64,000 bases of DNA, from positions 26,135,746 through 26,199,745 of the forward strand of contig OX940872.1 of the NCBI GenBank assembly GCA_954871525.1, given 5' to 3'. Below the pieces are notes generated by a model that saw nothing but the letters and a program-made list of their open reading frames with translations, was not told where the DNA came from and searched no databases. Below are positions 33,790 to 45,909 of this stretch, piece after piece; positions within the stretch are counted from its first letter, which is position 1, and each line of letters opens with the position of its first letter. The position numbers were made by a program, and so were the translations under genes. The DNA comes from Parietaria judaica (Eukaryota; Streptophyta; Magnoliopsida; Rosales; Urticaceae).

Positions 33790-35584
33790 CGAGATTCACA
33801 GAGGTGTGCTCGCCGCGGTATGATCTCCAATGCCGGGCAGAGCTCGACCTCATCGTCGTCCCTCGACGGGCCGGTTAGGGTTTCGGCGATCGGTCACGCC
33901 ATTTCTCTGGGATTTTCTCGGGAAAATTAGTGTCTCTGGATTTGGGGAAATCGGAAGATTGTCTTATTTTGATGGAAAGGCGAAATCAATCAATCGCACA
34001 TGGAATTTTTCAAGCAAAATGCGATTATATATTTTTATTTTGTTTATTAAGGTTTTATTTCATTAATTAATGCCCAAACTAAATAGATAATGTTTTTTTC
34101 TTCTTTCTACGAACTATGAAAGTATCTAAAATAAATATTATATTAATATAAGTGTCATTTCCATATTTTTCTCAATAGTGTTAACGACGGTAAAAATACT
34201 TATAGTTTAATCAAAAAACTCAAAATGCTTAAAGTTGCATTTAGGGAGTTGTCCACTCCATTCTCGTAACGTTATTAACATACCTGTTAACTCTGGCAGC
34301 AAGTTAACAAATCTGTTTTGTTAAGTGTAATCATTAGAGGTTCAATTAGTCGTATTAAATAGTATAGATAGGGGTATAATTCGTTGTTTTGTCGTAAACG
34401 AGGTTGATGTGGGCTCGTCCACGTGGAAAAAAAAATGTTATGTCAACAACCCACGTTTGTCCACATGACCAAAGTTAACGGCGTTACGAGAATGGACTGG
34501 TCAACTCTTCAAATACGATTTTGGGTATTTCTATCACCACTTTAAAACTTTAAGTACACGAGGGGTTCTTTGACCAAACATTAAGTATTTTCACCGGCAT
34601 TAACCCTTTTCAATATAACTTTTGCAATGTTATAGCTCTAAAACCTAAAAAAAATTATCCCTAATGTTTTTTTTTTTGTTAATTATAAATTGCTAAGTGT
34701 CACGTGACTTTATTTTAAAATCAAGTCGTGTTACGATTTAACCATCCAAAAAAAAGATGAGCACAAAATACTTTCAAATTATGTGAACAATTACTTGTAA
34801 AAATTATTTTTTAAAAAATACATCTCCGGTCAGTAGTGGCATAACAAGACTTTGAATTTCAATTTTGGGCAAAGCACAAAGAATATTTTAATTATTTTTT
34901 TAAAGATATAAGTAAACAAAAATTATAAATAAATATATTAAATAGATATATAAATAAATAATATAATTTTTCAAAAGATAATAGATTTATCAAATAAAAA
35001 AAGAGAAGGAATAAGAAAAGTCGAATCAAACTCCTCCGGAGTGTGATATATATTTATGGATATTAATGTCTTTTTTTTTTTAATGATATGTATTAATGTC
35101 ATTACCATCTCCTTTTTGGAGATTAAATAAATATTTGATGAACAGAAACACCAGATCCAGTTATTCCGAAATCCGAATATAATGTTATGCTTACTTTCAC
35201 TTGCGGTTAAAATGAACAAGTTTGGTGATGCATACAATGCAATTTACCTTAATTTTAATGTTTATTTTAAATGAAAACAAAACACAGTGAGTGAGTAACG
35301 CCAACAAAACTAGTTATCAAAACTGCGACGAGTTCCATAATAAACCATCTAACAACAAATATTGTTTAGAACACAAGTAAACACAGACCAAACTTTAACA
35401 AAACCATAACCGACAACGCGAGACTCCGACAACAAAAACAGAACACAAAGGGTCACCACCGCCGGTCGAGCACCCAATACTGGGCGCACCGAAACGACGA
35501 CAGCCAACATAAGACGACACGAAGACCTAAAGCATACCCGACTCCACAACTCGAGACGACGGAAGAAAGCGAGAGGTGAGGCAG
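33790..35584. other. Region between the VPS38 5' end and the eEF1A 3' end
   Basis: 33790-33960 is probably VPS38 5' UTR and promoter. Overlapping open frames there reflect higher GC. A MITE lies at 34178-34606. 35290-35584 is likely the eEF1A 3' UTR. No other gene seen. Confidence 0.55.
34178..34606. mobile_element. Mutator-like MITE with 9-bp target duplication
   Basis: The left end GTGTTAACGACGGTAAAAAT pairs with the reverse complement of the right end (GGGTTAATGCCGGTGAAAAT). TTCTCAATA (34169-34177) and TTTTCAATA (34607-34615) form a 9-bp duplication with one mismatch. Inside, CGTAACG and GACTGGTCAACTC also pair with the left arm. It is 429 bp long without coding capacity. Confidence 0.78.
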
Positions 35585-37559
35585 TCACTTCTTCTTGGCG
35601 GCAGACTTGGTGACCTTGGCACCGGACGGGTCCTTCTTCTCCACGCTCTTGATGACACCGACGGCGACGGTCTGACGCATGTCACGCACGGCAAAACGAC
35701 CGAGGGGCGGGTACTCGGAGAAGGTCTCCACCACCATGGGCTTGGTCGGAAGCATCTTCACCATCCCGGCGTCTCCGTTCTTCAGGAACTTGGGTTCCTT
35801 CTCAATCTCCTTTCCGGAACGTCGGTCGATCTTGGTCAAGATCTCACCGAACTTGACAGCGATGTGGGAAGTGTGGCAATCCAGCACCGGGGCATATCCG
35901 TTTCCGATCTGACCAGGGTGGTTCATGATGATAACCTGCAATCACAGCCAATTTTATAAATATGAACACTAATCTGTAGTATATATACATATATTATAAA
36001 AATAAATTAAATATTACCTGGGAAGTGAAGTTAGCAGCCTCCCTGGCGGGGTCGTCCTTGGAGTTGGAAGCAACGTACCCACGCTTGAGATCCTTCACGG
36101 CAACATTCTTGACGTTGAAGCCAACATTGTCACCAGGGTGGGCCTCGAGGAGAGACTCGTGGTGCATCTCCACGGACTTGACCTCAGTGGTCAACCCAGT
36201 GGGGCCGAAGGTCACTACCATACCGGGCTTGATAACACCGGTCTCAACACGTCCGACGGGCACAGTTCCGATGCCACCGATCTTGTAAACGTCCTGGAGG
36301 GGGAGACGGAGGGGCTTGTCGGAGGGCCTCTTGGGCTCGTTGATCTGGTCAAGAGCCTCGAGCAGGGTGGGTCCCTTGTACCAGTCAAGGTTCGTGGAGC
36401 GCTCAATCATGTTGTCACCTTCGAACCCAGAGATGGGCACGAACGGGATTTTGTCGGGGTTGTACCCGACCTTCTTAAGGTAGGAAGAAACTTCCTTCAC
36501 GATTTCTTCGTACCTCCCCTTCGAGTACTTGGGTGTGGTCGCATCCATCTACAATTACGAAAGCACATCTTTTGTGAGGAATCTGTTATAAATCATGTAC
36601 CCCTAAAACATTAGACTTGCAATCGGTGTAGACAGAAAGAAATTATGTTTAAAAAGTGCAAGAACAGAACAACTTTATGAGGAAATTGTTATAAATCGTG
36701 TACCCCTAAAACAATACACGAGCAATCAGTGTAGACAGAAGGAGATTATGTTTTTTAACCATTGGCCTAAACACGGTTCTCTAAAATAATTATTAAAATA
36801 AACATAAAACCATATTTCATATAAATATTTTACACAGTACGAAAACATGGCACGGGGAGAGAGAGGGAATCGCACCCTCAATAGTTCTTTTTGCTATGAA
36901 CTACACCAACTAGGGTATCTCTCCTTTAATAGACAAAAATTCCACCGATAAAGTGAACACCTTCCATGGTTTTTGGGACACAAAAAAGGCCACAAATGCT
37001 TGAGAAATTCAACAAGACATTTAACACATGAAAGGGTCCCTTTACCAGATAGATTATAAAAGCAAGAACAAAACAATTTAGGTGAAGAATTGTCAACCTT
37101 GTTGCAGCAACAGATCATCTGCTTCACACCGAGGGTGAAAGCAAGGAGAGCATGCTCACGGGTCTGACCATCCTTTGAGATACCAGCCTCAAAACCTCCA
37201 GTGGTGGAGTCGATGATGAGGACGGCACAGTCAGCCTGGGAGGTACCCGTAATCATGTTCTTGATGAAGTCACGGTGACCGGGCGCGTCGATGACGGTGC
37301 AGTAGTACTTGGTGGTCTCGAACTTCCATAGGGCAATGTCGATGGTGATACCACGCTCACGCTCGGCCTTGAGCTTGTCGAGGACCCAGGCGTACTTGAA
37401 GGACCTCTTGTTCATCTCAGCGGCCTCCTTCTCAAACCTCTCAATCACACGCTTGTCAATACCTCCAAGCTTGTAGATAAGATGTCCGGTGGTGGTCGAC
37501 TTTCCGGAGTCGACATGGCCAATGACCACGATGTTGATGTGAACCTTCTCCTTACCCAT
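35585..37559 (-). CDS. EF1A: Translation elongation factor eEF1A
   Basis: Three coding exons, 37559-37098, 36548-36018 and 35935-35585, give 1344 nt and 447 residues, the standard plant length. GTPase motifs are GHVDSGKS (14-21), DAPGH (91-95) and NK/MD (153-156), the last split exactly by the first coding intron. The C terminus is lysine-rich ([10 protein letters not shown]). The protein carries aminoacyl-tRNA to the ribosomal A site in the cytosol and also binds actin. Codon choice is strongly C/G-ending compared with neighbours, consistent with very high expression. Expression features upstream are a TATA box, a telo-box-like motif and a long leader intron. I see no defect. Confidence 0.98.
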
Positions 37560-37573
37560 GATGAATCAAAAAC

Positions 37574-38098
37574 CTAAACAGCCACAAAAATACCCAGAAA
37601 TTAGAAATCAAAGAAAATCAAAACAGGAAATGAAAACCTCAAACTCAATAACACAAATGGGTTCAAAATCAAACCAAACATGAATACGATATATTTTAAG
37701 TGAGAAATGTATAAATTCAACTACATCAATTCCGAATCGTTAAGAAATTATTTTTCAAAATTCATATAATTCAAGCTTCACAAAAGTAAAATCAGACATC
37801 AGGCTCTGAATCTATATTCAAGTATAAAATATACTACTAAAACAACACTAAAAAACAGCTAGATCTACAACGATCTACATAAACGAATCACTTCCTTCGA
37901 CCTAAATCAGAGATCGGGCATCAAAACAGCTGAATTAAATCAAAACCAAACAAATAAACGCAATAGATCCACGAAGAACCACAGTCCACTATCGAATCAC
38001 GAAGAAACAAACAAAAATCGAACGAGCTCACAAGCAATTCCGATCGATATCAACAGCAAAATAGCTCAAAGATTTCAATTGAGAATCGAAATTCGCAC
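37574..38098 (-). other. Leader intron in the eEF1A 5' UTR
   Basis: On the minus strand a GT donor at 38098-38097 follows CATCTCGAAG, and TTTAG precedes GTTTTTGATTCATC just before the ATG. The 525-nt intron is T-rich on the gene strand. eEF1A leader introns of this kind raise expression in plants. Confidence 0.85.
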
Positions 38099-38203
38099 CT
38101 TCGAGATGAGAGAGAGAGTGGCTGCGGAGAGAGCTGTAAACCCTTGGAGAAGAACAGAGTGAGCGATAGGGTTTGAGAAGCAAGCAATGGGCTCTATTTA
38201 TAG
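38099..38203 (-). promoter_or_regulatory. eEF1A core promoter and non-coding first exon
   Basis: The minus strand shows CTATAAATAG (38203-38194), then AAACCCTA (38174-38167), a telo-box-like motif common in translation-machinery genes, and CT-rich leader sequence up to the intron donor. Transcription probably starts near 38165-38170. Confidence 0.8.
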
Positions 38204-38351
38204 CTACTGTGAAAAATCTAGGGTTGCTGAGTGTGGTACTAATTTACTGTTTTGCCCTTCGGTTGTTTCGGGAATTACGAAATTGTCGGGCTTGCTTGGT
38301 CTTCATTCTTCAAGTTCTTCCCCCGAAAAAGTCAACATGAATTGTGGGATT

Positions 38352-38828
38352 CAAGGTTCGACTTTTCCACGATTATCTTCGATAATCTTCGATTATCCGT
38401 CTTGTCGGTAATTATCGGTAAGACGGCTATGCCAGTACTTTTTCATGATTTTTGCCAAAAATCGGCAAACATCTTGAAAAATAACAAAAATATGTATTTT
38501 TCAAGAAATTTTGCACTTTTCGATGATTTTATTTACATATGTGAGAGTGAGACTATATTTTATTTACTTATGTTTAAGTATGAAAGGATTTTATTTTTAG
38601 CATTTTTAATGTTTTATCAACATTATAAACTTACTAAATATATTCTTAAAAATATTTTAGTGATTTTTCATCGATAATCCCCGATAAGTGTCGATAATCC
38701 GTCGATAATCATCGAAAAGATCGGTAATCGGTAAGCTACAGTATTAATAGTTTTCCGTCGATAATTTATCGATTAATCCGTCGATAACGGCAAGCGATTT
38801 ATCGGCAAGTTCGGTAAGTTGAACCTTG
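38352..38828. mobile_element. Foldback element rich in GATAATC words
   Basis: CAAGGTTCGACTTTTCC on the left pairs with the minus-strand right end CAAGGTTCAACTTACCG. Both arms carry clusters of TCGATAATC/GATTATCG, many of them locally palindromic. It is 477 bp long. Flanks GGATT and GGATC are at best a weak target duplication, so the transposon family is not assigned. Confidence 0.55.
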
Positions 38829-38890
38829 GGATCCCATTTTTTTTCAAAACACTTTTGTCAATGTGAATATATTGTTTCGGTAATTATTTA

Positions 38891-39890
38891 GGGAAAATTC
38901 ATTAGTTATCCATAATATGCTCAAACTTTGAAATCTAATGATAAATTATTCAAAATTCAAAAATTAGTAATTATCACTATTTACTGACGAAAATACCTTT
39001 GCCCAACATATATTCCCAAAAAATATTGATCATTGTCCGAAATTTATATGTATAGCTTTCGTATTTTTTGCATAAATTACTCATTTTTATCCAAATTTTA
39101 TAAGTGAACTACGGTTGAAAAGCTAAGAGATCGATCTACAACTTTCGTGTTTTAAGTTTCATCATTACATTACACTAATGTCCAGTTTTACATTTTGACA
39201 ATTAGTATTTTTAATGAACTATTTTCACGAAACTTAAAACACAAAAGTTGTAGATCTATCTCTATGCTTTCCAATCATAGCTCATTTGTAAATTTTGGAT
39301 AAAATATGAGTGATTTATGCCAAAAATATGAAAACTGTGCAATTTATCTCCGAGTTTGATATTGCTAACTCCGACCAAGAATCTGGACAATATCATATTT
39401 TTTCATAACTTACTCATTCATTGTCCAAATTCTATGATCTAAATATTATTTTTGAAGCCAGAAGATGGATCTACAACTTTGTGGTTTAAGTTTTAGCAAA
39501 GAAACTTTCGAAAGATGGATCAAAATAACCAAAGTTCCATCTAAAAATTGTGTCCGTCTTCATATTTTTCGGCGATTTTTCCTTCCCCAAGCACGAACTA
39601 GCTTCACGACATTGCTCTGCTCTCAATCAATCAAACGAGATATTACCATTGTCATTTGGAGATATAGGGACAGTAAAATGAAGAAGAAATGAAGAGGAAA
39701 ATATTAGGGGGAAACGAATTAAATGAGGAGGAAAAACTGAAATCGAAGGGGTATATACCAAAAAAAAAAAAAGGAGGGCAAGAGTATTTTCGTATACAAA
39801 CCGTAAAGATAACTAGTTTTAGAGTTTTGGACAATTCATTGCTAGATTTCGAATTTTGATAATATTCATGTGTAACTAGTAAATTTTCCC
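38891..39890. mobile_element. 1.0-kb inverted-repeat element with 8-bp target duplication
   Basis: The left end GGGAAAATTCATTAGTTATC and the reverse-complemented right end GGGAAAATTTACTAGTTACA stay alignable for about 70 bp. ATTATTTA is duplicated exactly (38883-38890 and 39891-39898). An 8-bp duplication would suit hAT-type insertion; a 9-bp Mutator type is less well supported. The interior has no transposase. Part of it (GTAGATCTATCTCTATGCTT) is related to 58500-58830. Confidence 0.65.
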
Positions 39891-39898
39891 ATTATTTA

Positions 39899-41459
39899 TA
39901 TAACTTTTGTATTTACATATAAAAATAAGTGATAGTGTCATACTATAGAATATAGATTACTGTGACATAATCGGTGAATGCAATATTAATATTTTATTGA
40001 ATATAATAAACAAATATTAATCTTATATTAAAACGATAGAATATATTTGTTTTTAAGTTTTCTCTTGCTTGATCCCCAAGTTCGTAAAACAAGTCAACCT
40101 ATTTGTTAAATGGGGCCATAAATATAATAGAGTATATTTCGTGTTATCAGGAGTATTTCTCAATTTAATTCCTTTACATAGAAAACATTTTCTAAATTAT
40201 TCCATTACATAGAAAATTAGTTTTTTTTTTTTTTTTGCTTTACATACGACTCGTCGTTTATTCCTTGTGTGCAATGCTGTTTACTTTCAAGTCCATGATA
40301 ATAATCTCCATTCGAGTTTCTATGCTATATTCCCAAAAACACGTCATTTGCTCTGCTAGGGCTAGTCGTTTTGTCTGAACCTCACCGCGGGCGTGCAACC
40401 CGCACCCACTGCCAGTGGGGGGTGTCCGTGTCCGTTCCCGTGCCCAAGGATGGGTGGGTACCCACTTTTTTTTTCTTCTAAGTAATTAATAAATAAGAAG
40501 GAAATTGTACAAAATACCCATTTTATGTCAAACCTTTTAAAAAACTACTCATTGTGTGTGTAAAAAACTACACACACAATTAAAAAATTAAGAATAAAAT
40601 AATTTTTAAAAAATTAAGATATATATATATTTATTTAGGAAAAGGGACACACGAAAAAAAAATGGGACATGTAAGTAGTAAGCTCACCCATTCCACATAA
40701 AAAAAAAAAAAAAACGATACTAATAACTATTGGATATCCCTTACGTTAAGTATTTGCAAAATGTCATATTCAAAATAGTAATTGACAATTTATTTTCAAA
40801 TTCATGTGTTCGTGCGTGATTTTATTTTATACTCCAAATTTTGTGATAGCACTCATGAACTTAAATTTTTGATTAATTATTCAAAAACATTATTTTTAAT
40901 TTTATAACTCAAGACTCGAAACACACGTAGAGAGCGGAAGCACTATTTTAGCCAAATAAATAACTAACAAGGATGAAAAATGTGTTCTTGCTATGAATTT
41001 TGAGTTTAGGGAGAATCCTCATTCTTCAGTATGAGTTGACGAAGAGAATTGTGTTCAAATAGTGAACGTGGCAATTACGTTGTTTAAAACACATCGTTTG
41101 ACCTTTGCTTTGCTTTACAATTCGTCTCGTCGTTTTTCTCATCGAACTTCACGTTGTTTACTTCAATTTTTCACATTAACGGTAACATTGAATCTTGAGT
41201 ATTCCTTGCATGAATTATACTAGATCTCGTAACCCATGCGATAAATGCATTTTTATAGCCACTCCATAAAGTTCCGTATTTTCGTTACTTTTTTCATTTT
41301 TATCTCTTAAATATCGATTTTTGGTTAGTTTTTATTTTAAAATAAAAAATTTCATATCTTATGTTCTCTAATGCTCGTATCCAAAAAAATAGCGTCGTTT
41401 TAGTGGTTTACGACAGAATTATCGTTCTTGTTCATCAAGAGCAATCGTATGGTCTACAA
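39899..41459. other. Intergenic region upstream of the UBA/PUB gene
   Basis: AT-rich. 40380-40450 has a GC-rich island with CCCGCACCCACTGCC and GGGTGGGTACCC words, similar in style to 47630-47870, probably a repeat fragment. No gene supported. Confidence 0.5.
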
Positions 41460-41475
41460 AAACGACATGTCGTTT
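41460..41475. promoter_or_regulatory. Perfect 16-bp palindrome in the UBA/PUB gene promoter
   Basis: AAACGACATGTCGTTT lies about 150 bp upstream of the start codon. Its core recurs at 26977-26990 and, with one change, at 29907-29922. Confidence 0.5.
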
Positions 41476-41622
41476 GGTACGAGCTCCCAAGCTCCACCAA
41501 CCAAGCAATCCTTGAAGTGAAAAGCGAAGAAGACAGATCTCAAAGGCAAAGAAAGAAGAGTCTCTTCTTCTTCTTCTTCGAAGACTCTAGAAGAAGCTCG
41601 AAGCTTCGAACCAGAGCCATCC

Positions 41623-44600
41623 ATGGCGGGCGTTTCGCTCCAGTGCGGCGACTGCGGAGCCCTGCTGCGCTCGGTGGAGGAGGCGCAGGAGCACGCCGAG
41701 CTCACCAAGCACTCCAACTTCGCCGAGTCCACCGAGGCCGTCCTCAACCTCGTCTGCTCCGCGTGCGGCAAACCCTGCCGATCCAAGACCGTGAGTCTCG
41801 AACCTCTCTTCTCCCTCCGCACTTCTCAATTTCGTCAATTCAGTGCGATTTTGAATTCTGCGTACTCGACTGTCTGCGATTTCGATTTCTTTTTTATGAT
41901 GATTGATCTTCTTGTGTGGTCTGCGATTTCGACTTCTACACGAAGCATGTTGATGATGTATACGATTGCTCGTATCTTCCGATCAAACACGATATCATTG
42001 GATTACATTATACTGCAGCTACTTTCACGTTTTCCTGTTGATTCGAATTTCGTGATTTGGATTTTATTTTAGTGATTGAATTCCTAGGTATAAGCTGTAT
42101 GATCATATTGGCTTGATGATCAGTATCTGGAGCTTGAAGTTTCGGAATGATTTTCTTGTTTTCAATGATAGAATTCAATGCCCGGGGCCGGCATATCAGA
42201 AACGTAGGAGTTCTGAATGTAGCTAAAGAAAAACTGATAGGACCCGGTGTAGAATCTAAGAGAAACAAGAATAATTTATTGGTAAACGGAACTCCGGTCT
42301 CTAATTCGAGTTAGACCGGGAAAACTCTCGTAATGATGTTCGATGGGAAATTCCACTAATCAAACCTCGGTTATCTTTCCAACTATGAGATATTTGATCA
42401 TATTGGCTTGAGAATTAGCATCTGGAGCCTGAACTTTGGGAGTGATTTTTTTTTTATCTTCTAAAAGAGTAAATAAATTTATTTCGGGAAATTGGGTTCT
42501 TTTGTGTGCAAAAATAACTAGGATTTACCTACCATGACCATCATTTACTTTTCCAGTATTTGGATGTAAAACTTTTGTTAAGTATCAAAGATTGCATCTA
42601 CATTTATTCCTGAAACTAATGTAAGAATGGATAAAATATTAATAATTCCCATATTCTTTTTCTTTATCTTCATCCTCATTACCTCCTAAATGTTTATTTC
42701 ATCCTTATTTTTTCCTTTATTTTTCCTTTATTTTTTTCATTGTTTGAAATTTACCAATGCTTTTGCGGCTTTGATTTGTTTGGTTTTGAAGGAGAGTGAT
42801 TTGCACACCAAAAGAACTGGGCACACTGAGTTTGTTGATAAAACATCAGAGACTGTAAAACCTATAAGTTTGGAGGTTCCTAAGATCGGGTCTACTGAAG
42901 CGGAAGGGAGTGTTGATGCGAACACTAGTGGTACGGAAGAAGGTAATTTTCTAACTGATCTGACTTTATTATGATCCGTCAAACTTGTTAAGATTGGATA
43001 TCCCTCTTATGATGTTTTGTGCATTTGAGAAATCATAATGTTTGCTATAAGTTAAACACACTATTCTTTTTGTAGCCTTGTACAATTATTTTTTGAAAAT
43101 AAATTGCTCAGTGCTTCTGGTATTTACCATAATATTTAGACAGTACGTGATGGATTATCTTTTACTGTCCGTGTTGTACTTTATTTTAGAAATGGTGGTT
43201 CCAGAGGTTGACAGTAAGCTAATCGAGGAACTTGAAGCAATGGGCTTTCCGGTTGCTCGAGCAACCCGTGCACTTCATTTTTCTGGTAAGCTTTAATACT
43301 ATATATCAACGTGGTTTTCTTTACATTGTACTTTTCTAATTGAATTTGTGAATTTGTTGTTAGAATTTTGGTTTGTATATCTAATATTAGAATCAAGAAT
43401 CAAAATCTATTACTATTCTTTAGTTATATATTCTTCTTTTTTACTTACTCCCACTGTTTTTTGATCGATCTATCACATGATTAGATTTCCTTATTAATCA
43501 TTTCTGATTTGGTAACTACGTCTACTATACGTTAAACTAGATTCGTGAATTTAAACATTTTATTTGCAGGTAATTCTAGCTTGGAGGCTGCAATTAATTG
43601 GATAGTGGAGCACGAGAACGATCCTGACATTGACGATATCCCTATGGTAGATAGCTCATCTCTAAGCGTTTTCCGTGTTTTTGCATGTCATATGTGTAGA
43701 AATTAGAAAGGGTAAATTTTGAAGTTGCAAAAAGTGAGAATGATAATATATTTACGTTAAGAATTACAGACAGAACTTAATCAAGTATTAATTTTTGTTT
43801 GCTTTATTGATCGTAGGTACCTGCTAATACTAAAGTGGAGGCTCCCAAACGTTCTCTTACACCGGAGGAGCTTAAAGCCAAGCAACAAGAACTAAGGTAA
43901 TTTCTGCCAGTTCTGGAATGACTTTGGTTTGTAGAGATGTATTGATGTAAACAATGGTTTGTAATAGTATTTTTTGGCTATTGCATGTAAATTTTGATGT
44001 AAACTAAGAGAGCGAGCCCGCAAGAAGAAAGAAGAAGAAGAGAAGAAATCGGAAAGAGAAAGGGAAAAGGTTCTTATTCATGTGCTCTGATTTTCGTATC
44101 TCATTTTCGTCAATTTTGCATGTTATAATAATAGATTTTCGTTTACGAATGCACTAAGCAACTTTCAACATACCTTCTTTTTTGTACTTATAATGCTATT
44201 CATCTAATTTAAGTCGTTTTAATTTATTAAAATATTCTTTCTATTTTATCCTTATGATTATTATTATTGCAGGAGAGGATCCGAATAGGAAAGGAACTGT
44301 TAGAAGCAAAGAGAATTGAGGAAGATAATGAAAGAAAGAGGTCAATATTCGTTAATTTCTTACGCTCTTTTGAACTTTTATGGAATCGAAATCCCATGTT
44401 TCTCATTAAAAAGAAAAATAAAGTATTTGGCGAAACTCCTACAAATTGCCCCTGAAATTCAAAAAGTTTCTTTAATGCCCCTTTACATTAAAAAAATTAT
44501 CGCATCCAAACATATTAATCCATCTTTCTTACAGGATAATCGCCTTGCGTAAAGCTGAGAAAGATGAAGAGAAAAGAGCGAGGGAAAAAATTCGTCAAAA

Positions 44601-45909
44601 GTTGGAAGAAGACAAGGTATCATCAAAATATATTAGTATAATTAAATTTAAAATAAGTTATATTTAAAAACAAAATATGGGACCTTGAATTCCCGGTTTT
44701 TAACTTGGTAACCAGTATAAAAAAATAATATAAAAAATCACATTGTTTGTTGGATTTGTTTATTTGGCATCACAGATAGCAAGAAGGATAAAGCTTGGAC
44801 TGCCGCCAGAGGAACCTTCAACCGCAAAACCCGCTGCGCCAGTTGTGGAAGAAAAGAAGGTAATATAATAATATTCAGTTCATTGACGGTTTATCTTTCC
44901 GTTCAATATCGGTATGACCATTGGGTATTAAACATCTCGTCTACGAATGTAAACACAGAGCATGTTGCCAATTAAGCCAGCCACAAAAGCAGAGCAAATG
45001 AGAGCGTGTTTACGATCTCTCAAGCAAAATCACAAGGTAAAATGCTTATCTCATTACGCGTACGCCATGGTACTAAATATCGCTTATATGGGTCCGACCT
45101 GCCCTTACCCGGAGACGAGCCTCCTGATAACCAAAATTGGCCCGCTCAATTTTGGGGGCCAACAGACAGCCCGTATCCCGGATCCGCTCGGTGGACAAGT
45201 TTGCTTTTCATGCACAAGATCATAATTTGAAGGTCTTTATACGAATCGGTTGACGGGTTTTGTAAAGTAAGGTTCATCAGATAATAATGCAATATTTAAA
45301 AAAATCATTGTTGAATAAATAACGTTAACCCGAGCACGCCCAAAATCAGATGACATAAGTTACGGTCTATCACGACCTTTGAGAACACTGTAGTACTGTA
45401 CTATTATTTGGGAATGAGCTCATACATGTTTTGTTGGGTACTAGGACGATGATGCGAGAGTGAAGAAAGCATTCCAGACGCTCTTGGTTTTTGTCGGAAA
45501 CGTTGCTAAGAATCCGGACGAGGAAAAATTCCGAAAAATTCGACTCACCAATCCGTCCTTCCAGGTAAGTTACGGTCTATCACGACCTTTGGAAGATCCT
45601 CATATTGCTCGTCATTTGGGGGACAATACCCCCATTGTTCTGTTAGTGGGGCACTTTGCTCCTTGAATTTTAATTTTGGTGCAATTTGCCCCCCTCAATC
45701 TCAGTGCAATTTCTTTTGACGATTTTCAACAGGAACGAGTCGGAGCTCTGAAAGGGGGAGTGGAGTTTCTCGAGCTATGCGGGTTCGAGAAAATCGACAA
45801 CGGCGAGCACTTGTTTCTCGCTCGGCAAAGCGTGGATCTACCTGTTCTTCACTCTGCTGGCTTTGAGCTCGATTCCGCGATCAAGAATCCGTTTTTTGGA
45901 GTGCTTTAA
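41623..45909 (+). CDS. UBA and PUB domain protein with N-terminal zinc finger
   Basis: Twelve exons: 41623-41790, 42792-42942, 43190-43285, 43570-43646, 43817-43896, 44009-44069, 44273-44340, 44535-44616, 44776-44859, 44959-45036, 45445-45564 and 45733-45909. They sum to 1242 nt and 413 residues. Domains in order: a C2H2-like finger (C8, C11, H24, H30) with a second Cys pair (C45, C48), a UBA domain ([20 protein letters not shown] then [17 protein letters not shown]), a long Lys/Glu/Arg coiled coil (about 175-270), and a C-terminal PUB domain (about 300-400, [14 protein letters not shown]). UBA binds ubiquitin, and PUB typically docks on p97/CDC48, suggesting a ubiquitin-proteasome or CDC48 cofactor. 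The layout matches the Arabidopsis UBA/TS-N protein At1g04850 as I recall it. Confidence 0.92.
42100..42460. repeat. Direct repeat in the first intron of the UBA/PUB gene
   Basis: TGATCATATTGGCTTGA begins at 42100 and again at 42395. Each is followed by a similar 45-bp stretch (ATCTGGAGC...AA(G/C)TTT(C/G)GG). The 295-bp spacing suggests a partial tandem duplication or an insertion between the copies. Confidence 0.7.
45356..45591. repeat. 26-bp perfect direct repeat bracketing exon 11 of the UBA/PUB gene
   Basis: The 26-mer beginning TAAGTTACGGTCTATCACGA occurs at 45356-45381 (intron 10) and 45566-45591 (intron 11), identical in both. The second copy begins within the GTAAGT donor of exon 11, so its first bases are part of a splice site. 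Confidence 0.9.

Noticed and set aside
36138..36614. 158-codon frame opposite eEF1A
   Set aside because: Antisense shadow of a strongly biased coding exon.
41361..41906. 181-codon frame over the UBA/PUB promoter and first exon
   Set aside because: It reads exon 1 out of frame and gives an Arg-rich shadow; the [11 protein letters not shown] frame has zinc-finger cysteines and correct splicing.
45046..45240. GC-richer segment in an intron, considered as organelle-derived or as an exon
   Set aside because: The exon 10 donor at 45037 is clear and the frame beyond does not match any domain; no organelle gene was recognised.
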